Origin: Rostratula benghalensis
Lineage: Eukaryota; Chordata; Aves; Charadriiformes; Rostratulidae
Assembly: GCA_013399305.1 (NCBI GenBank)
Contig: VXAI01000095.1
Coordinates: 2,549,422-2,613,421, forward strand
Direction of reading: 5' to 3'
DNA: 64,000 nucleotides
Below the pieces are notes generated by a model. The model was not told the DNA's origin. It was given only the letters and a program-made list of their open reading frames with translations, and made no database searches. The position numbers and the translations under genes were made by a program. Positions within the stretch are counted from its first letter, which is position 1, and every line of letters begins with the position of its first letter. Shown here one piece after another: positions 1-13,700 of the stretch.

Positions 1-1264
1 GGAGCAGGCAGTCATCAAAGACAGTCAGGTGCATTCCAGCATCATCACACTAACTTTTTGGAGCCTGTAAACATGGTAAGGAATCAATACGAGGCAAACA
101 GGACATTGCAGGCATCCTGTTTCTTCTGTATTTCCAATATTTTCTGAGTTTATCAGCTTCTAAACAGGGATAACCCACAAATTATTTAACTGTGTAGACA
201 CTTTTTGCACTCTTCTCAAGTTTGTGACCATTCATGGTGCACAATGCAGGCATTACATGGGCAGTCATTACATCTTTGCAAATACTCCCCTGGTATTCTC
301 AGTTCCCAACTTTTGCACTTACTGAATGGGCTGAAGGCAAGACCTCAGAAGCCTGGCTGTGCAAGCCCTTTTAGTGGAGGGCCATATAGCATCCATCTGA
401 TAAGCAAGGGGAAAAGTTTGTCTGAGCTGCACTTCAGCATTACATTAATGTGTGGTGTTATCTCTCCCACTGAATTTTAGCATCCTTTTTATTATAGTTA
501 ACTTTCGATCATTTTTTTTTAACATCATCACCTCTCCACCCCCCTCGAATAAAATGTTTCTTGTGAAGCAGTAGACTAATAAAAAGGGCCCTAAAAAGTT
601 TTCTGAAATATTCTTCATCGAAGTAAGTGTTTTAAAATATACAGGGGCTCAGCCTGTGGTTTAATACATGCATTTTTGAAGCTGGTGGTTTTGGAGGTAT
701 GAACAACCTATTGATAGATGACTTGCAAGTGACAGGTTGTAGTCAGCTATGACCCAGGACAGAAGTGACCAAAAGCTGGTGAAGTTTGAGGTCTAATCTG
801 ATATGACCTGTTTGTCTCATTGGAAGTCTGAGAAGTTATTCAAATCAGAAAAACCAGGACCGCAGATGGTACCAACTGTCACTGCATGTTGGTGATCACA
901 TTAGAGAGGGCAAGAACCTGGGCAAAGCTTCCAGATAGAGGATTGCAGCTGTCTGTCTGCTTGCCTGTTTGTCTGTTGGAGCTGGTATAGAAGGTAAACC
1001 TGATTTGTGAAAAAAATTGTTCAAAAATGTTCAAAGCATACTGATTGCTTACTGGGCGTGGGGTGGGGGGGGAAATAAAAAAAAAAAATTTGAATATAAA
1101 AGATATAGCTCTCTGGCCTGGTTTTCAGTTCCTGTTTTTTGTGAACTGTCCCATTTTTTATTTTTTTTTTTTTTTTCTTGTCACTATTTTTGTTCTGAAC
1201 TAAGGCTGGAGAGAGTGGAATAGAAGGAGGAAAAAAGGTTTCAGCTCAAATGGAATTGAGTCAA
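1..1264. other. Intergenic, nothing recognised
   Basis: A T-run near 1161 and ordinary AT-rich sequence. The short open frames show no family similarity I recognise. The stretch 1381-2007 between the two CR1 copies is likewise featureless. Confidence 0.6.
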
Positions 1265-1380
1265 TTAGATGTGGTGTTGGGAGATATGGTGTAAGGGAGG
1301 AATTTGTGGAGTAGGGCTGATGGCTGGCCTTGATGATCCCCAGGGTCACTTCCAACCTGAATGATTCTATGATTCTATGA
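1265..1380 (+). mobile_element. CR1 LINE 3' end fragment
   Basis: The block ends in GGCCTTGATGATCCCCAGGG, then TTCCAACCTGAATGATTCTATGATTCTATGA-like sequence with the tandem octamer that marks CR1 3' ends. It is diverged from the other copies here and 5' truncated. The left boundary is approximate. Confidence 0.75.
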
Positions 1381-2007
1381 AACCAGATGTCATCTCACAG
1401 CCTTCATATCTGCATTAAAATATATCTGTTTTATGTTTTATTCTAGTGAATAGCTAGAAATTATCTAAAAAGTCTGTTTATGGATCAAAGTTTTGTCCTT
1501 AGCTGTCTTATTGTCTATCCCTGGTCCTTCTGTAGGGAACTGCCCAGGCAGGGGAGTGACTTGTGTCTTGTGCTGATTTCTGTAGAGCCAGGCTCTGTCT
1601 CTTGTAACGACGTACTGCAGGTACAATGGGAAAGGAGGACAGTGGTGACTCCTCATAGAGCTTCTCGATTCTCTGAATTGTTCTCTTCTGGACACTTCTC
1701 CTCAGATGAATCACATTGCCAGCTTTTTTACCCTTTGTGGTGTGCGTGCCATTGCTGTGGTGCACCTTGACCCAAGCCACAGGGGTACCAGCTCATGGAA
1801 ATGAAGTCATTTGATCTGAGATCTGAAACAGTCTAGGAGCCACTGGGTGAACCTTGGGATGTTGAAAATACAGTGAGCATATGCCTCTTCATTCAGCCTC
1901 CAACACAGCAAATGAGTGATTCATCAGGGGGGGGGGAAGAAAAAAAAGTGTGTAGGTCTGTATGGAGCATTTCTTACTAGGATGAAGGAACATTATTTCT
2001 CTACGTG

Positions 2008-2296
2008 ATCATAGAATCATAGAATGGTTAGAGTTGGAAAGGACCTTAAAAATCATCAAGTTCCAACCCCCCTGCCCTGGGCAGGGACACCTCCCACTAC
2101 AGCAGATTGCTCAAAGCCCCATCCAGCCTGGCCTTGAACACCTCCAGGGATGGGGCAACCACAACTCCTCTGGGCGACCTGTTCCAGTGTCTCACCACCC
2201 TCACAGGAAAGAATTTCTTTCTGGTATCTAACCTGAATCTCCCCTCTTACAATTGAAAACCATTGCCCTTTGTCCTGTCACTACACTTCCTGACAA
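2008..2296 (-). mobile_element. CR1 LINE fragment, reverse orientation
   Basis: It begins with the reverse complement of the CR1 3' tail (ATCATAGAATCATAGAATGG) and runs through the typical GGCCTTGAACACCTCCAGGG and ACCCTCACAGGAAAGAATTT segments. It is 5' truncated near 2296. It is clearly the same subfamily as the copies at 18.2 and 61.8 kb. Confidence 0.95.
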
Positions 2297-5200
2297 TGGA
2301 AGCTTTATGGTGATGTAGCTGTAATGGTGATAATGATATCACTGACTGGAAACAGCCTAAATTTTCGTATTGCAGTGATAAGTAGGAAGAAAGGTGCCTC
2401 AGGTAAAGCAAACAGTGAGTCAAATGTCTCTTCAAATCAGACAAGGCAGCTTAAGGGATATATTGTTGGCCAGGGAACGGCACAGAGAAGCAGCTGAGAG
2501 GCATCATCCAGACTACAGAGACCTGGGGGCCTCTGAGCTGCCAGACCTAGGTGTGCTTCCAGGCTGCATATGGGGACAAAAATGAGCTGTGCATCGCTCC
2601 CCTGGTCTTCTGTCCCTACCTGCACTTTTCTTTCTTCCGAATGAAAGAAATGTGGGTGCATGAGTATTACAAGCTGTAAGATGGCCTGGTCAGGTGTGCT
2701 AACTGGGTGAGTGGAGACCAGAGCCACACAGCATGATCCACCATTGCTTTAGAGATGACCAGAAGATTTTGATCTGTCACTGTTCTGCAGGGGACACTGC
2801 AGATGATCATTAGCAGTTCACTTTGTCTCTCCTTGCTTTGATTTCCACACCTGTAAGAAGCAGGCGAGACTTTTTCTTTATTTTAAAAAAGACTTGAAAT
2901 CTTCCTCCAAAAAGTGGGACTTAGGTAGGAATTATTACTCAAAAGTATTTTCTGCTTCCGATTGGCATTGCTTGGGTAAATTTTGAGCTTTCAGTCCGTT
3001 CCTTGGTAGATGATCTTTTGCAGACTTCATGATATTGCTGTGGGACAAGTGCTGTATTCTTGTGCAGTATTATTATTGGCTTGGAAATAACCAATACAAA
3101 ATGATTTCTTTAGGTGTTCTAGCAGGAATCCCAGTTACTCTCTCCTGGTGCATTACACAAATATGCAAATGATAAGCACAGGACACGTTCTGTGGCACTA
3201 AAAGCTTTGCCTACAGAAGTATTGGTATTGGTAGGAATGGACAGCTTTTTTCACCTGTACGAGAGTGATACTCAAATTTTTAAAATATCTAAGAGAAAAA
3301 GGGAATGATTTGTAGGGCATTTGTTAGCTTTAGAAACCATGTGTGAAAACTTGGCTTTGAGTTTTAAAGCCTGCAGTTTTGGGGGACTGTTTTTTTATGG
3401 GCTAAGGAAAATATTACCTTTTCTTGGCAGTTGAGGCTTTTCACTATTCTTTGGTTACGTTGCCGAGCTGAGCTACAGACCCCAGTGTGCAGTCAATTAT
3501 ATACTCATCCTGCGTTCGGATTCACTTACCCAGCGATGATGACTGTCTGTGAGCAAAATCCATCAGAGAGTTATTATCTCCAAAGCAAAATCCTCAAATG
3601 TTCAGGCATCTAATCTGCCCCTGAAAAACAGTACCTGTCCTTGAAAACACAAGACCTCAAATGATTTATTATTTTGGATGCTTGAAGGCTGGAAACGCTT
3701 TTGAAATCTTTTCTGTAACTTCACAATTCCGGGTTGTCTCAGGTCCGCTGGCCAGTATTAAACGCTGTAAGAGACACAATGTATTACCTGTGGTACCAAA
3801 GGTCGTCTGGATCATGTTATAATTACATGAACCTCTTCATTGTGCACTGTGATACTCACAGTAATGCTAGATAATGGTTTAGGTAGCATGCTAATTGGCT
3901 GTAGAAAATGAGTGTTTTAAGCAGTGAATCTCTAGCTATCCCTGTATTTATTATGACATGCACGCCATTAGCAAATGTGCTGCTTAGTTCTTCTAGACCT
4001 GTGATTTTAATCACAATTTTAAGTCTGGTGTTGGATTGCCTTTTTCACTTGTAGGGCTTGGGGTATCCAGGCTTAGGTTAATGTTCTGCAGTTGTTTTCC
4101 TTCCTTGTCTCCAGCATTTACTTGGTCATGCCATAGTTTAAAAGCAAGTAAACACAGTCATGGTGTTCCATATTGCAGGAGTGTCCCATCTAAATGGACA
4201 GTGTGGCTGTTCTTGGAGCATCATGGCAAAAGTTTTAGTATTCCAAGGGTGACTCCTGTCTCAGACTAGAGTCTGGGAAAGCATAATAAATGTAAAGCTC
4301 CGGATGAAGTAATTGCTTTATGTAACTGTGGTCCTAGTGCAATATTTTTTAATCATAGTCAGCTTAAAGATGTTTACTTGCCAAAATTCCCAAGTCCTTC
4401 AAGGGATGTGAAAGTTGCTGGGTCATTGAGATCAGCAGCTGTACAAGAAACTTGTCTGAAAGTTGGCATCAAGTTTGAGCTAATCATCCAGGGCTTCACC
4501 CCTTGCCAATGGACAGAGAGGCCTGTCTGGAGGTATGTTTAGTTATTTAGGATGAATCACCGTAGACAAGAAGCCATTAAACTCTGAGCTAAAGCTAAAT
4601 GAAATAAATCCCATCTGTTATGGAGAAAGGGCAACAGAACATCTTCACTTGCCTCCACATTCTACAGGCCAGAATAACTTCGAACAAATTTAGTACCAAG
4701 CAGCACAGAGTTCCTCTCCTATGTGGCAGGAGTATCACTGGAGAGACTGAGCTTTGTGTATCCTGTGTTCTCACAAAGTCAGAGAATTTCATAAAGCACA
4801 TTTTTGGATGAGTCGGGAAGTGGATTGTGCCCATTTTTTCATAAGAAGCCCTAAATCTCTCCGTGGTACTTACAGGCTTCATCTGAGAGGAGCCTCTCTC
4901 ACCCACCCGCAAATAATCCAATTTCTCCTGACACAGTTGCCAAGGACAAGACTCACAAGTTTGACTGTTCCTCTTCAGATGGCCACGTTCCAGAAAAACT
5001 GCTGCTTTGTCACTGTTTCTGAAATGACTGGGAAAAAGTTTGTCCAGAAATACTGTTTTACTTCTGTGTCTGATCCTGTTACGGTGTAACCTTTTAAGGC
5101 CAGAACATCTTAACCTGAGAATATTACAGAACATACTACAAAGTGGTGAGATTTACTGCACAGATAAGTTGGTCAAGTGACAGAGAAATTAATAACTTGA

Positions 5201-7148
5201 TGAAACAAAGGCTCAATCATTTATCTTCATCCTTAAAAATGAATTGGCCTCTTAGGACACCTTCCTGTGGTCACTGCAGTGAAGAAGAGTTTCATACCGA
5301 CTGCATCATCTTTGCACCAGTGCAAACGACTACGCAAGTCCGCCGTTATGGAAATAGTGTTGCAGGAAAGCCAAAAGGAGTCAAGCTAAATCTGTACCAC
5401 TTTCCATCAGCTCAGGATTTCTTGCTGCTGGGCTGCCATGCTGACAGGCCTGTCCTCTTCCATGCACTACTGCCCTTTGGAGCACTCTTTGAACTGTGGC
5501 AGTCGGTACAGTGAGCAGGGCTCTGACAGCCCTTCCATCCAGGACTCCAAAACACCTACTGGGACTCTATGACAATCCTTTTAGAGATCAAGATGGGATG
5601 GCACAAAACGGGGACATCTGGCAGGTTCAACAGAACGGATCAACTGCACATTCCCCTGTTGGTGAACTTGGCCAGGAAGCTATTTCAGCAGATGTTTGTC
5701 CTTAGGCATTGAATGCTTTCTGGATACATCTTTCCTCTGCCTCTCAGGAGCAAATGCCAGCACAATGGAAACTCACATAAGCTCACTGACCAACATTAGG
5801 AAGTGTTGACCTGATGATGGGCTTCAGCATGAAAACTGGGCTCCTTGAAAGAACAGAAGCTATAGCTTCCTCCAGGGAGTTACAATGAAGAAATTCAGAG
5901 TATAAGGAGCATTTCTGTAGCGATTGTCAGTGGCAGTTAGGTACAGTCTCTTTTTTTTTTGGAACAATTTCATCTTTCCCAACGTCTATGATTTGAATGC
6001 TGTATTGACTCTGCTCTGTATACTTTCAAGCAGGTATATTAAAAATGCAAGAGGAACTGCATTTTGAAAGGGGGTGGGAGAACAGAAAAAAAATAATTAT
6101 TGTTACACGTTGGAGCATATTAATGAATACATTAATAATTGATCCACTGTTATGTTTTCCCCTAATAGTCATCAAAATCTGTATAAACCTGCAGTACAAT
6201 ACATAACATCTCATTACAACGTTTGCTCAAAAAATCAATGCATATCTAAGTTATTTGTGTCAAAACTCATTTATTTCCACAATAACATGGACTGTCAAAC
6301 CTTGACATCCTGTTAATAACATCCAGTGCATTTGCATATTATTCAAATATTTCCTTTTATGAAATGGGGGACTTTTACTTACACTGTCCTACTTGCAGTG
6401 CTTCATATATTTGCGCATTAGCTCAATTCACACAGTTATAGAAGGGTTACCTGTGGCAACTAATTATACTGCACTTTATGCATATTAATGAGCCTTGTGA
6501 GCAGCCGTTGTCTGTTCTATGGTGAGATGAGGGGGGAAAAAATAACAGTGTAAGTGGGAGACCTATTACAGGCAAAATGCAGGCAAGTGGAAGACAGATA
6601 TTTTATAATGTTTTCTCTTTGATGCCCACAGCCTTTTAGAACAGACTAACCTGAGTGGGAAAAATACCTCACAGCAGTCCCAGCAGCTTTGAGGTCAGAT
6701 GTGAAAAATATTACCTTTTTCTTTTTTTCTATTTCTTTCTTGGCTTTTTTTCCCCCCCCCCCTTTCTTCTTCTCTCCCTCTCTTCCCTCCTTTGCTGCTC
6801 CCTTTAGTTTCTGGATCCTGTCTTTGCAAGGTGCTGAGTGCTGCCCTCAACCCTGGCTGAGATCAGCCCCTCACAAGATCAGCCTTATAATGCGTAGCCT
6901 AAAGCCACCATCTGCCTTCTGATGAAGTCATCTCGAAAAAGGCCTTTTCACCTGCACAGATGAGAGCGACACATTTTGTTTTGAAGGAGCGTTTGGGCAG
7001 CACGTGCCAGCAGGAGCAGAGAGCTCGCTGTAGGCTCTTCAAGAGATCCCTGCCACCGGGTGTCACAAGGACAATGACAAGAGTCGAGCCACGGGGACGG
7101 GAAGAGTTGGCAGCCCCACTGCAATACAGAGAAGGGCCACATCCTGTG
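2297..7148. other. Intergenic, no gene recognised
   Basis: The longest open frame is 179 codons at 4595-5134 on the minus strand. It matches nothing I know, overlaps another frame on the opposite strand and is about what chance gives in 64 kb. A C-run (6751-6761) sits in a pyrimidine-rich tract. The block 6240-6520 is listed separately. Confidence 0.6.
6240..6520. promoter_or_regulatory. Candidate conserved non-coding element
   Basis: AT-rich complex sequence with repeated POU/homeodomain motifs, such as TTTGCATATTATTCAAAT and ATGCATATTAATGAG. No coding potential or repeat similarity. Inferred from motif density. Confidence 0.3.
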
Positions 7149-7149
7149 C

Positions 7150-7197
7150 ATGCAAATGCACGCAAAGCACTCAGGATTTCTTCCCCACTATAAAAAG
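7150..7197 (+). promoter_or_regulatory. Octamer plus TATA candidate promoter
   Basis: ATGCAAAT (7150-7157), the POU/Oct octamer, is followed 31 bp later by TATAAAAAG (7189-7197). This spacing resembles octamer-TATA promoters such as those of immunoglobulin and some histone genes. The flanks are more GC-rich than the surrounding DNA. Downstream, an ATG at 7374 in good context opens a 19-codon frame ending at 7434, with no recognisable product. Activity is inferred. Confidence 0.3.
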
Positions 7198-9373
7198 CGG
7201 GCAATCTGTCAGCCTGGAGGTCTTGCAAAGGGCAAAAACCGTCGGAGGGGAGTGTCAGGGTGTTCCTGGGGGGCAAGCAGAGCTCAAGGCTTGAGCAGTG
7301 CTTCCTTGCTGGGGTGTCTCTTCGGACTTTCTCCGCCTACTTTAAAAAAAGAAAAAAGCGCCCGCTTTGACACAATGGAAGACAGAAAAGGAAGATTTGA
7401 TTTTATGCAACAGCAGATGTCTCCTAAGCAGTAATCACAGTGTCAGATAGAAAAACTAATCATATTTCAGTAGCTTGTTCAGATCTCTGATTAAAATTCA
7501 GCGATACCATTCCTGGATCCTAAAATGCAACAGTCATCAGAAACAAAAGAGAATGTATCATAATTAATGCAATTAAAAGAGCCCTTTCCTTACTCTTTCT
7601 TTTTCTGGGTAAGCTATGCTGACCTTACCAGAGATTAAAATTACTCTTCTCAGAACTAAAATCTGATTCAATGTGGGAGTAAGAAATCCAAGCTCCTTAT
7701 AGACCTGTCTGGGATGTGAGTACATGGGGTCTTGGGCACATGGGAAAATAAATAGCCTTGGTTGCTTACTCCCTTCAGAAGAGGGGAGAAGACAGACAGA
7801 GCTGTGCATGCAGCCGACCTTATATTGGTTTTTCCACTTACAGGTTTAGTCAGAGCTGGCAGTTAGCACCCCAATCTACCCTTTCTAGGACAAGCCAAAT
7901 CTCTAGACTTTGAAATTTTTCACTGGCAGTCCCTGGGCCACCTGCTCTGCAAATCAGCCAGGATTTGCTGACTAAATCCCAGCTAAAACCAGAGCAGGGT
8001 CTGTAGTTTGAGTCTCATCAGAGGGCTTGGTTGGTGCAGTGTGGAGAGAGTCAGCCATGGATGGTGCTGGGCAGCCCTGGGGCAATTCCCTTGCCATCAG
8101 GTGGCCTAGACCCTAGCTGGCCTAGATCCGGATCAACGCACACAAGTTGAAGAATGAAATCCTGCTGAGAGCGATTTCAGGTCTGATGGTCAGTGAGTTT
8201 TCACAGCAAACACTTTCAGAGAGGATTTATTTGGCTTTGGGTATGAACTATTTTTGATCCAAACCAGAATGAAAATTATTTAAATCATACACATTGAAAA
8301 GAAATGTAAAACAGACAGACTATATAAAAACAGTTTCTACTAACTGAATGTAGTTGAGTATTTTTGTAGTAAAGCCAGTGTCTCAGTTTTGTGATGAAGG
8401 ACCTGGGGACAGATTCCAACAACAACAGGGATGTTTGGTCTCCTTTCTCTGATGAACAGCTGGAATGACAATGCCCACTTCATTTAAAACAAGACTACAC
8501 AAATCCCTTTTTACTTTACAATGGCAGTTGAAGACTTTTGTGGACTGTATATGGTTTAATTCAGCATCTTGGATAGGTGGGAGGCTGCATTGGCTTATTA
8601 TTATTAGAGTTTTGCTCTCATGGAGGTCTTCAGAGTAATTATTTTGTGTTGTATCCCATACCAAATCTGAGGAAAGAATAGGAATATGAGTGAAAGACTA
8701 GTTAAAAGATACAAGCATTTATCTTACTCCAGAGCTTCTGAACTATTAGGTATTAAAAATAAATACTCTGGTACTTGACTAGAAAAGCTGACAACCTGCT
8801 GTCTTATTAACATAACTCTAACATGTCTGAGAGATCCAACACAGCAGATTGATTATGTTCATGTCTCAGCCACAGCACTGATGATGATATGCTAGTAAAT
8901 ATATCAATGCATCACAGGCTTCGAGCGCAGAAGACTTTCTGTGACATTTTCTGAATGAGATATGAAAATGAGAAGGTTTTGTGCGTCTACTCTACTCAAG
9001 TAGCTAAGTCGAGAAGGCCACAGTGTTAGGCAGAAGTGCACCTGGCAGCGATGATTAACTGTGTGGTCTTGGTAGTCTCTGTATTGTAGAGATGTCACTC
9101 AGACAAGCAACGCAATAGCTTGGTCTGCAGATTCCCAGAGTAAGAAAAAGTCAATTGACAAAGACTGTTTTCTTCCTGGAGGAACAATAAGTGGTACGTG
9201 CCTAAGTGGAGAGATTGGCCTCACTGGTTGTGTTCTGTTTGTGGTGGAGGGGAGCATGATAGGCCAGGAAAGGATGTGAATAATTACTGCTGTGACATAG
9301 GTTAATTAGTCCAGGTAAGGAACATGGCTACAATCAAAAATACCTGTCTTTACTTCCTTTCTTTTACAGATTT

Positions 9374-9400
9374 TCTATGTGACTAAACAAGTCACATAGA
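9374..9400. repeat. Perfect inverted repeat, 11-bp stem, 5-nt loop
   Basis: TCTATGTGACT at 9374-9384 is the exact reverse complement of 9390-9400, with loop AAACA. The stem is too short for a microRNA precursor. It may be a chance hairpin or a symmetrical binding site. Confidence 0.9.
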
Positions 9401-10609
9401 TTATTTTTTTTTTCCAACCAAGATGTAAAATGGGAATAATAGTGCTTGCTTTCTTCTGTCCTTTTTCTGGCTGCCTGCATATCTAGCACAAGGGAGCTCT
9501 GAGCTCAATTGATCTCTCCATGTGCTAGAACAGTAAACTGAAAAGGTACAGTAGTAATAGAGCTTGGGACATCATGCAGAAGTTGATACAAAAAGATAAC
9601 TCATGAATGAAGATTTCAGTTGGCCAAGACTTGACTCCAAATTGTTATGGTTTGAAGTACCAAGGGACTTTGTGAAGAGGCACTGGCTTTGAGAGTGGCA
9701 GGCAGTCCTGGAGTAGGGATCCCCTCTTATTTTTTGCTTCTGACAGCTGAATTATTCCACTAATGCCATCTATTCTTTGGACACACTTGCTCAGTGAATT
9801 AGTCATGGATATTTGTACAGGTTATCTTACGGCACCTACTTAAATACCAAATTTATAAGGCCAGTTTCTCTAGTGTTGTGATATAACCAAAGTAGACAGC
9901 TCCCCTGCAGCACCTAAAGGTTTTTCCAGTTTGTCTTCAGGAACAGCTTTTCCCTCCAGCAGCTTCCAGAGCACTGTGGGGGACCAGGCTTTTAACTTCC
10001 TATCAGCATTAGCACATGTGAACTCTTCCAGAGCTTTTGGGATGACTGGCAGCTGCGTTTGACCCTGTTGCAAATTCTTCAGCCAAATTCACCCAAAGAG
10101 GTAGTCAGTGCAGTAACCAGGGATCCTTGCCACCCTGGGGGAGCAGAGCACATATAAGACCGAAACATTTTAGCTTTGAATTTCTTTTGACACAGCAGCT
10201 AATATCTCCCTATGTCAATGACAGTGGGAGAGGAAATAAACTCCTTCTTCTCACTGAGAAACAAGGTAACCAAAACAGGAAATCAAAGACAGACCAGGTG
10301 CTGGGAGCATTTGAGGAACTCATGTGTGGTCTGGTCTGGCAACAACTCACACATGTCCTTGCAGGAGCTCCCTCTCCATTTAGGCCTGTGCTGCCAAGGA
10401 CGTGTTGGTGCTGCAAACTTTATTGCAGCCTTGGCCTTTAGGGGAACTGAGAGCTCCTGGTCACAGCACCACTGCCACGTTGACACTTACGGGATTTTAT
10501 TGCCCTTGGCAGCAACTCTTTCCTAACGCAAAACTGAGCTACTGTATCTTACAGGAAAGGACCTAAACAATGATGTATTCAGGCTGATGGGACTGGATTA
10601 ACCCATTAA

Positions 10610-10790
10610 TAAATAGGAGGTGAAGAGAGCAATCTTGTTGAACGTAATGTATGCTAATGATGTGACCTGGCTAATGGAGCCCTTTTCTATATTCTGTCAT
10701 TGCGCACATCAATTATGCAGCCTCAATTATCATCCTGTTTTTGTATCATGTGGCTGAGAAATGAGAGACTTAATAGAGATGTTTTACCCA
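10610..10790. promoter_or_regulatory. Candidate conserved non-coding element
   Basis: Contains TATGCTAATGATGTGACC, GGCTAATGGAG, ATCAATTATGCAG and CTCAATTATCATCC: many TAAT/ATTA homeodomain cores in a non-repetitive block. Function inferred. Confidence 0.3.
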
Positions 10791-13700
10791 GTAAAATGCC
10801 TGATTAGGTTATGAAAGCAGAAACTCAAGGAAGAGAAAGAAAAAAACCCCCAACTTTGTTACATTATATCCTGATTTAATTAGCCAAAAGATATTATTCT
10901 CAGTAAGGGCCTTTGAAGTTGTAGAAATATTGCTGTAGGCTCAGCAACAGAGATGACTGTCTTAATACCTACAGCAAATACACTGACATAGCACTTGCAC
11001 ACAGACAGATCTTAGCTAAGCCTTGCAAATAAGGCCGAGATCATTGTTTACTCCATGTGATTAAGGTTCCTGATTAAGGGAAAAAGGGGGAGAGGGACTT
11101 TGGAGAGTCAGAGCTGCAGTTACATCTAGGAGGAACACAGCAGCAAGCCCATGCTACTAGTGACATCTTGGTGTATCTGGTAGATTGCAGGGTGTGTGTT
11201 GGCTTTTGATAGCAATTCTCAGATAAATAAGTTTCCCCCTCTTTACACTGAGTTACTTTAAGGTTTACTGGCCTTGGGATTCTGTGTCCTTGTCGCTGTT
11301 CTGGTGACAGGGGCATATCAAGATCGTTGAAATCTGTCAGGTTCATTTCTTGCTGCCTCAGGACAGTTGCAGGTATTTCTTGTGTTTCTGATGTGGATGC
11401 AAATGACAGACAAGCCTGCAGGACAGGGGAGGACCTTGGAGACAACCCAATGTGTGATGAGAAGTTACCAGAGGGAAGAAACGGGAAAAAAGGCCACTCT
11501 TTTCCAGTAGTTGATCTTTGCCATAAGGGGAGTGTAACCATTGACTTGTTCTTGCTAGACAAAATCTATAGCTTTTGACAAGGTGGGAAAAAAAAAGTAG
11601 AGGAGAAGGAACTAGGTAGTGGGATGAAGGTGGTCTGAGTTGTCATCTCTGCAGTCCTTAGAGCAGATGCAGGCTCTGTTGCCTTCAGCAGCAGGGTGAC
11701 TTTGTACCAGGGAGAAACTGTCCCTTTCAGAGCTGGTCCAAAGACAACACTTTTGAGTTTTCCTCCATGGTGGCAGGAGCATAGCTATAAACTCCATGTT
11801 TTATTTTGGTTTAGAAATAATCACCTAACCTAAATACCTGATAAAAAAAAAAATCCCTGATAAAAATCACAGGTCTGATTCACACAGTCCTTGACTGAGT
11901 TGCAGTGGCACAGAAAGCTGGTGTAAGGCAAAGGTGAATCAGGTCCTTGGCGTGTGTCAAAGTTGTTAGTTCTTTCCTTCCCTCGGGGTTTCGTCTGCTG
12001 TGATAAGGAATGATGTCATGCTCACTGAGAACATGATTAGAATGACAAAACACCCAGAGTGCTATATTTACTCATCTGTTCTTGGCCAGTCCATCTTCTA
12101 GTCTCAATAAATAAATTTGGAGACTCGAGGAGAAATAAGCACACCTGGACCAAATATTCCAGCTGTAGCTCTTGGGTTTGAGTGCCTCCGCTTTTGGGCG
12201 TCTGTCCGGAGGAGAGCGAGTCTGCAGCTGAAGCTCCTCTTAACTGCGGATGTCTCTTGCTTCTAAAAATGGTTGCTACTGACCTAAGCTTTTAAACACT
12301 TCTCTCTGCAGCAGCCAAATAAAACAGCAATAAAGCTGTGATTTGCTAACTCAGAACAGCCTGTTGTCACAAGCTGTACTTTATCACTGGTACGAGCAGG
12401 CTACGAAACTCGCCATTAAAGTTTCCTTATTATCATACTCTTTGATGAAAATTAAGCCATCTTCAGATGCCCTGTTTATACCAGCCCGGTGCTGGGCAGC
12501 TGTGGTCTCATGTGCACAAGAGGTAGCACCAAAGAGCAGGACTCGTATCTATTAGGTGGCTAAAAGCAGTCAGATCACTTGCTCTATACCTAAGGAATGA
12601 CATTTAAAGACCAGGGACTGTGGCAAAATGAATTTAATTGATTTTTATTTATTTTTTTTTTAAGTACCTTGAACTGCCCCCAGCCCCAGCTAGCTAATTT
12701 TCTGCAGAAACGAGCTGTCTGAAATTGTGAAGATGCTATAGGAATTTTAAAGTTGGAAACAAAATGAAAAAAAATCAAAGGTTTTTGCATTAAGGAAGCT
12801 CTTCTTAGAAGCAGGGAGGTAGATTGATTCTTTTCTTCTACAGATTTTCGAATGCTGACATTTAAATAGTAGAGAATGGTGGGGTTTAATTTCTAGATCC
12901 CCCCTTCTTGCACACATATGCTCCTTACAAGCTCTACTGCAAACTTCAGTGGTAATGTGTGTGCCTTTGTGGGCAGGAGTGGGGTCATGCTTTTGAAGTA
13001 CATGCTTCATTATTGCTTTGTGTACTTTCCTATTAACTTCAACACAGTATCCAGCTTATCATTGCTTGATCCTTCATGCATCTCAAATGCAACACTAACT
13101 GCTAGGCTGCATGTGTTTCCTGACCTTCTTTTCATTTCTATACAATGTCCATACGATCTAACGTAGCTTTGAAAATTCAACTGCAAGGTAGAGATTTCTT
13201 TGCCAGAATTGATCCTTCTCTTTTCCTCAGAAACCATCAGATAAAGGAATACTTGTGACAAATAACCACGAGAAAGATCACCACATTGGAAATCTTTTGC
13301 TTTGTGCTGGGTTAGCTCTGGGTAATTTGGACAGGTCCTCAGTTACTTGTCTTTCACCCTCGGGGTAATTATTTGCTTGTGAATGATGAAGATTCTTGAT
13401 CCCATTTTGACCTGTAGAACTTCTAATAAAGAAAGATTTGCCTTCAGGCTCCAGTCCACAAAAGCCTGATAGTCCTTTTTTTCCACGATCACAATATATT
13501 AGTTGGGGAAGCTGTGCAAGATGAGAAGCTCATTATAGCTTTAGGGTCATCACTGAATGACTTTATCCGATGGCCTTCAAGCACTTCTACGGTGGCTTTA
13601 TATCATCCCTATCATAATAATCTTGTATACATTGTTTTAATTTCTGTAGCCTTTTCACCCAGCTACCGAGGGCAGAGTGTTTCACAGTTATTCATGTATT

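Noticed and set aside
4595..5134. 179-codon minus-strand ORF
   Set aside because: No recognisable domain; a frame this long is expected about once by chance in a window this size, and the opposite strand is also open.
9374..9400. microRNA precursor
   Set aside because: The stem is only 11 bp, far shorter than a Drosha substrate; flanks do not extend the pairing.
11074..11562. 162-codon minus-strand ORF
   Set aside because: No family similarity and no codon or conservation evidence; similar to other chance frames at 17535-18020 and 20260-20745.
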